NCBI GenBank assembly: GCA_037976565.1
Contig: CP137666.1
Span: forward strand, 53,099,271 to 53,163,270
Origin: Mesocentrotus franciscanus
Taxonomy: Eukaryota; Echinodermata; Echinoidea; Camarodonta; Strongylocentrotidae
Reading direction: 5' to 3'
DNA: 64,000 bases
This document shows positions 59,562 to 64,000 of this stretch, piece by piece; positions within the stretch are counted from its first letter, which is position 1; each line of letters begins with the position of its first letter. The notes under the pieces are model-generated. The model was not told the DNA's origin. It made no database searches and worked only from the letters and a program-made list of their open reading frames with translations. The translations under genes were made by a program, and so were the position numbers.

Positions 59562-62500
59562 CTTCAGGACAATTCCAATACCCTATTGTCTTGCCTATAA
59601 AAATCATGTTCAGTTTATGTTACGGTCATTGCCATGTTCCCACGTTTCAATATGTGCCGCAAGAGGCGACTAATATTGCCTTTGGTTGATTTGAAAGTCT
59701 TAACTATGCTTTCAACTTTACATTTCAGATCAAAGCATGTTGTTTTGATTGATCAAATTTCTCTGCATAAAAACTAGTCTTGTTAACATTATTTCCACAC
59801 ATTATGAACTCCTTCATTTCAGAACTGTCCCATCTTCATCTGTTTGCTCAACAAGGAGTAGGAACTAAAAGGGGATGTGTTAAAAATAAATGCCTAGTTT
59901 GGCCCTGGGTCTAAGTTTCTTCGGCAATATATTGAGCCTTTCACTGGTGTATATATTCATAAACTGTAGGAACGTGTAGACAATCAAATTTAATTAGTGT
60001 GCTTTCAAAGCACATCGATAGAATCAGACACCTCTAATAATAAGAAGAACTTGTTTGACAATATTATTTTAAACTCTTTACTACAGGAGACAGTTTTAAA
60101 TAATATCAGTGCATTTATTCAATACTACTCGATATACAAAATATTTGCATGCATAAATCTGAGTATGGAATCACATTTGCAATAATGATTGTAAATTTTA
60201 ATTATATAAATACACAAATAAATGGTCTTAGTATTGTAAGTAGATATACCTGAAATATACATTCCTTTTTATTATATATGTATGCTATTTGTTAAAGGCA
60301 TAAAGAGAAAGTTCTATTCTACTTTTTTATATACCCTTTGCCACTTGAGAAGGGTTTTCTTTTGCAATTCTGTTTTATCATCTATAAAGTATGTTTTCAA
60401 CTGAAAACATGCCAGCAAGATTCGATTTTGTGGGTTTGGAGAAAACAAAAGTTACTACAGCATCAACATCATTATCAGAGCTAGTCCTTTTATTCTTTAA
60501 ACTATTCCATGAGTAAGATTTATCATCTGGCTAGATAAAGATTTCCAATAAACCTCTCTAGAATATTTCCAAATATTTCAAGTAATACATTGTGAGTTAC
60601 AGCTCAGAGGCATTTTAATAATAATAATAATAATAATATGATAATAATAGTAACATTTATGTAGCGCTTAAGACAAATGTTTCTAATCGGCTTAAGCGCC
60701 ATACTACTGTATGCTTGTATCCTTTAGATACCAATTTACATGTACTGCAGTAGAGAAAGAAACAATGTTAAGCTTGTGTTATGGAATGGAAATAAGTAAT
60801 ACTTTTTTACTGGTTAATCATGTAAATGATGAATTTCTTCATGACAAAAAATGAAATAGCTTATTTGTAAGAACAAGAACTAAAACTGAAATATGTGAAA
60901 TTATTGCACTTAACTATAAAACACAATATTACAGTAGCTCAAAGTAATCATTGAACAGTTAAAACATTTCTGAATTTATAACAAGTTCACTCTTATTGAA
61001 AGTCAGTAAAATACTTTTAAAATATTTTACAATGTAAATTTTGTAATAATTTACAAGCACACTTAAAAAGCAATATACCTTTCAATTTGGGCTTACAAGC
61101 TTTCTTAGCTTTCTTAATTGTATACAAAATATATCAAAATGCAAATCTACTGTATATATTAGAAGAATTTCATGTATTCAATGAACTCTAAAAAACTGTA
61201 CATTTTATTAAAAAGGGCGTGTCCAGTGTATTTTTTCTCATGTACAGTTAACTATTCATAAATCGAATCTGTTGGGACTGCAAAAATAGTTTGACTCGTG
61301 CAAAATTTGACTTAGAAAGTGTACATAATACATGTTTTGCATAGTTGGTCCCAAAACTTGATTTGACTTAACAAAAATTGACCTATGCGACTTCAAGTTA
61401 TGCAGTGTTAACTGTATTACTGACAGCATCACAATTTTTACCAGACTCAAATGATTCTACATTGATAGCCCTACTAAAACTTGGATCTGACCAAATAACA
61501 AGAAAATGACATTGGTGATGTAAATGTATGTTTAGTTTTCTTTATCTCTTGTATTGCCATTTATCTGCTTTACCATCTTACATATATTTATAACTTTGTT
61601 GTCTAAACTTGATTACTTTCTTTTTATTTACTATGAAAAGTGGTTCTCATCTTAATATAATATTTTCATTACTTTGTTATTCTCAAAATATCTCATTCTG
61701 AACAGGTAGAGTATATGTACTCATCCTTTTGTTCAGTGTTGGTGTATGAATATGTTAATTTATGTGATAAAATTCAACTTCATTTCATCATGAGCTTGGG
61801 AATACGTTATGCTGTTAATTTACTTTCATACCCAAAATTGTAGTTTTTTTGTGCTATATTCTATTTGCAAACTCTGTTATGTTATGTTATATATATATAT
61901 GTTATATGAATTAATGAATAAATCGTTCATGAAAAGTCAATAAATCTGAGAGAGTTCTCTGTCACTCAACAGATAATTTACCTTTGTGCAAAATGTATAT
62001 TTCATATTTCTAAATGAGTATCACCCCCAATCCCCCTCACAAAATAAGACTTGGAGGAAATTCCAAGATGGTGGCATGTTCACTCAAGCGAAGAGCTTAG
62101 GCCATTGATCTGGCGACAGCACAGAGTGTGCATTGTGAATAGGTATAAGCCTTCCCCCTTTCTTTATTTCCCTGGTCGTGTCCCTGGTCCCGAGCAGCCT
62201 AAGTACAGAGCCTATGCAGTATGCTGTCAGCCTAGTCTAAAATTGCAGACACTATTACGCAAAGTGAAGGACAAGGGTTTGTACCTACAAACTACTACAT
62301 GTACAGTACATGAATGAACGAAAAGGAATCATGAAAGACCTGGCTTGGTCCTAATATGCATCAATACAACACACATTTTGCAAGTTAGCATCCAAAGTTA
62401 AGATATAGGTATACAAAAATCTATCTAAACCCAGGTTTATATACTTGATTTAAAAAACCTCATGCAGATTGCAGATAAAAGCCTGGAAGTCCAGTTCTAT

Positions 62501-63652
62501 TTGTACACAGCTAAAATATATTAACATGAAGTTATTTAAGAATCATTTCAAACCCTGTTAACTTTCAAATCATGAAGAAGTAGAACAATGTCATTTTTTT
62601 TCTTTTTTGTTTGGACTATTCAAAAGATGGAAACCAATTACTATTAGACACATGGTTTCCAACCAATGGTTCAATCACAATTTGTATGATGGGGCCCTTA
62701 TGGTATTGTGATTGTAAACAGATTATGAACAATATTATTATTTTTTTGCATTAGTCATTTCCTATCGGATTCGATCATTTATTACTCTGATATACCTATT
62801 TCTGTCACAAACACGAACAGCAATAAGTCGATATGGCAAATGTGAATATATTATATCTGATGTGCATATTCTGCATAATAATCTTTTAACCTTAAAAAAA
62901 ACTTTAAAATTTAAAATTGTTAAAATCTTTTAACAGAACTTCATAAACATTTAGTACAGATGTGTTGGTGAAAATGACATGGTTAAAAATAATCAAATAT
63001 GGTTAGTTATCAATGTTGTTTCTATATAAAATATGTAAAAAAGTGATTTAAAAAAACATGTGTGATTGACGTTACCTAAACTTCAAAGTATTGATGTCTT
63101 GCGGAAGCTCAGCGAATCTCACTATTATATCACAGATTTAACTGTGAATATCTTGAGCATACAAGCAAGAATATTCACACTACAAGTTATTCTTACATTA
63201 ATTACTAATCTGCATATATAAACTGCTGTGGCGAATATTTAAATAAAATTAACCCTAAAAATCCTACAGTCTATTCACATGTGCATGATATCTAATTATT
63301 GGAAGACTCTTTTATATCAAAATAATTACATATTCGAGCTGCAGCTTTATATCGTACAATGGATTTAAAAAATTTGTTAAAAAATCACATTTTCGTTGAA
63401 TGTACGACATTGATTAAATAATGGTTTACCACTAAAGATTTTATTATTTAGTTTATCAATATCTTCATATTCACTTTCAAAATAAAGTTGGTAACTTTTC
63501 TTCTCTTCAAATGAAGACTTGCCTGGCATTAATTTACAGCACTTTAAATTAATTAAGTGTTAGATTAACAAAATAACTGTTTTTGTACAAAAAGTTATAT
63601 TTGTATGATATCTCTTCATAGGAAGGCATAACAACATCAATCACAAAAGGCA
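59562..63652. other. Region between two convergent genes, probably partly 3' UTR
   Basis: AT-rich, with no supported gene, and almost free of the GA tracts and foldback elements common elsewhere. That would fit a long 3' UTR of the minus-strand WH2 gene, but its cleavage site is unknown. Contains (ATA)n plus a SINE-like tail (GTAACATTTATGTAGCGCTT, 60,620-60,690) and one pogo-type MITE (61,245-61,414). The 88-codon frame at 62,051-62,317 has no recognisable feature. Confidence 0.45.
61245..61414. mobile_element. Pogo/Tigger-type MITE with TA flanks
   Basis: Begins CAGTTAACTATTC and ends CAGTGTTAACTG, with TA on both outer sides. The TACAGTTAA..TTAACTGTA ends are inverted repeats. The interior has repeated TTGACTTA words. 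Different in sequence from the element at 28,609. Confidence 0.6.
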
Positions 63653-63965
63653 TTACACTTTTGGAGCACTTTTATCACGGGTGACTGTTTTCTTCAAATT
63701 CATCCCCTTCTTTATGTCACTTAAGAGAGCACCCCTACCTTCCGTATTTGGAACATCCCTTGCAGCATTACTGTTATTGGAAGCTAGGGCAAATCCAACT
63801 GCTGGTGGGGGTGCTGGCACTGATGGTGGAGGAGGGACAGCAGGCTGGATCAGGGGAGGGTTTGGTATAGTGACAGCAGGTGCTGATGATGGTTTACTCT
63901 GACTGGATTTAGTTAGGTCTCCGTTGATTGTGGATGCTCGCTTTGATGAACTCTTGTTTTTGTTT
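63653..63965 (-). CDS. Terminal exon of a WH2-domain protein (WIP- or PXK-like), 5' part outside window
   Basis: On the minus strand an exon opens after an acceptor (CTCTTTATTTATCGTTGAACAG, complement of about 63,966-63,987) and ends at TAA (63,655-63,653). About 103 residues are encoded: a Ser/Lys-rich start, a proline-rich stretch (AVPPPPSVPAPPPAV), and a C-terminal WH2 motif, GRGALLSDIKKG followed by LKKT and RDKSAPKV. WH2 motifs bind monomeric actin through the amphipathic helix and the LKKT element. Polyproline before it suggests profilin or SH3 partners. WIP/verprolin proteins have this motif near the N-terminus, whereas PXK (PX-domain pseudokinase) and MTSS1 have it at the C-terminus, so PXK is a good alternative. 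The frame also extends back to a non-ATG codon; there is no true start here. Confidence 0.65.
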
Positions 63966-64000
63966 CTGTTCAACGATAAATAAAGAGTACTAATAAACTA

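Noticed and set aside
62051..62317. 88-codon plus-strand frame between the convergent genes
   Set aside because: No domain, signal or splice support; more likely within the antisense gene's 3' UTR.

Overview
The window looks like nuclear DNA from a marine deuterostome, most likely an echinoderm and probably a sea urchin. It is AT-rich (estimated by eye) and gene-poor, with spliced genes (GT..AG introns, TATA boxes, AATAAA signals). It holds tRNA-derived SINEs, many short inverted-repeat (foldback) elements and very long (GA)n/(TC)n tracts. The organism call is an inference from this repeat and gene style. No bacterial, organellar or CRISPR-like content was seen.

Layout. Positions 1-29,100 show no convincing gene, only repeats: a possible 529-bp TIR element (14-542), a TIR element with ~160-bp internal repeats (832-1680), a 164-bp unit repeated three times (6934-7424), SINEs (11 kb, 12.9 kb, 25.3-25.7 kb) and two copies of one foldback element (18.46 kb, 25.36 kb), the second nested inside a SINE. 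One weak Cys-rich ORF lies at 15.7-15.96 kb. A first coding exon on the minus strand (29,115-29,217) has a TATA-like box and a clean donor; its other exons were not found. From 29.5 to 42.6 kb there are again only repeats, including a ~435-bp direct repeat (33.0 and 39.0 kb) and a long palindrome at 38.6 kb.

The most interesting segment is 42.6-53.4 kb. Two plus-strand genes, here called gene A and gene B, each have a TATA promoter, a non-coding first exon, a splice acceptor directly abutting the ATG, and a 67-nt leader exon coding a 22-residue signal peptide that ends in phase 1. The leader is followed by a short, low-complexity acidic mature peptide. Gene A encodes a 108-residue precursor with a furin-like site and a Ser/Thr/Asp/Glu/Ala mature part. 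Gene B encodes a 102-residue precursor whose mature part is (GD)15, an NQT linker and an (AD)-rich block, with 35 Asp and no Lys or Arg. GA/TC microsatellites lie around both. I do not recognise either protein. Secreted, disordered, acidic, possibly mineral-binding or mucin-like roles are inferences from composition only.

The right end holds an uninterrupted PRSS23/35-like secreted serine protease reading frame (57,959-59,470, +) and, convergent with it, the last exon of a minus-strand gene ending in a proline-rich stretch and an actin-binding WH2 motif (63,653-63,965). Between gene B and the protease lie further GA tracts, a hAT-type element with an 8-bp target duplication (54,713-55,063) and another foldback element (56,018-56,176). 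Apart from the shared design of genes A and B, nothing shows that the genes work together.
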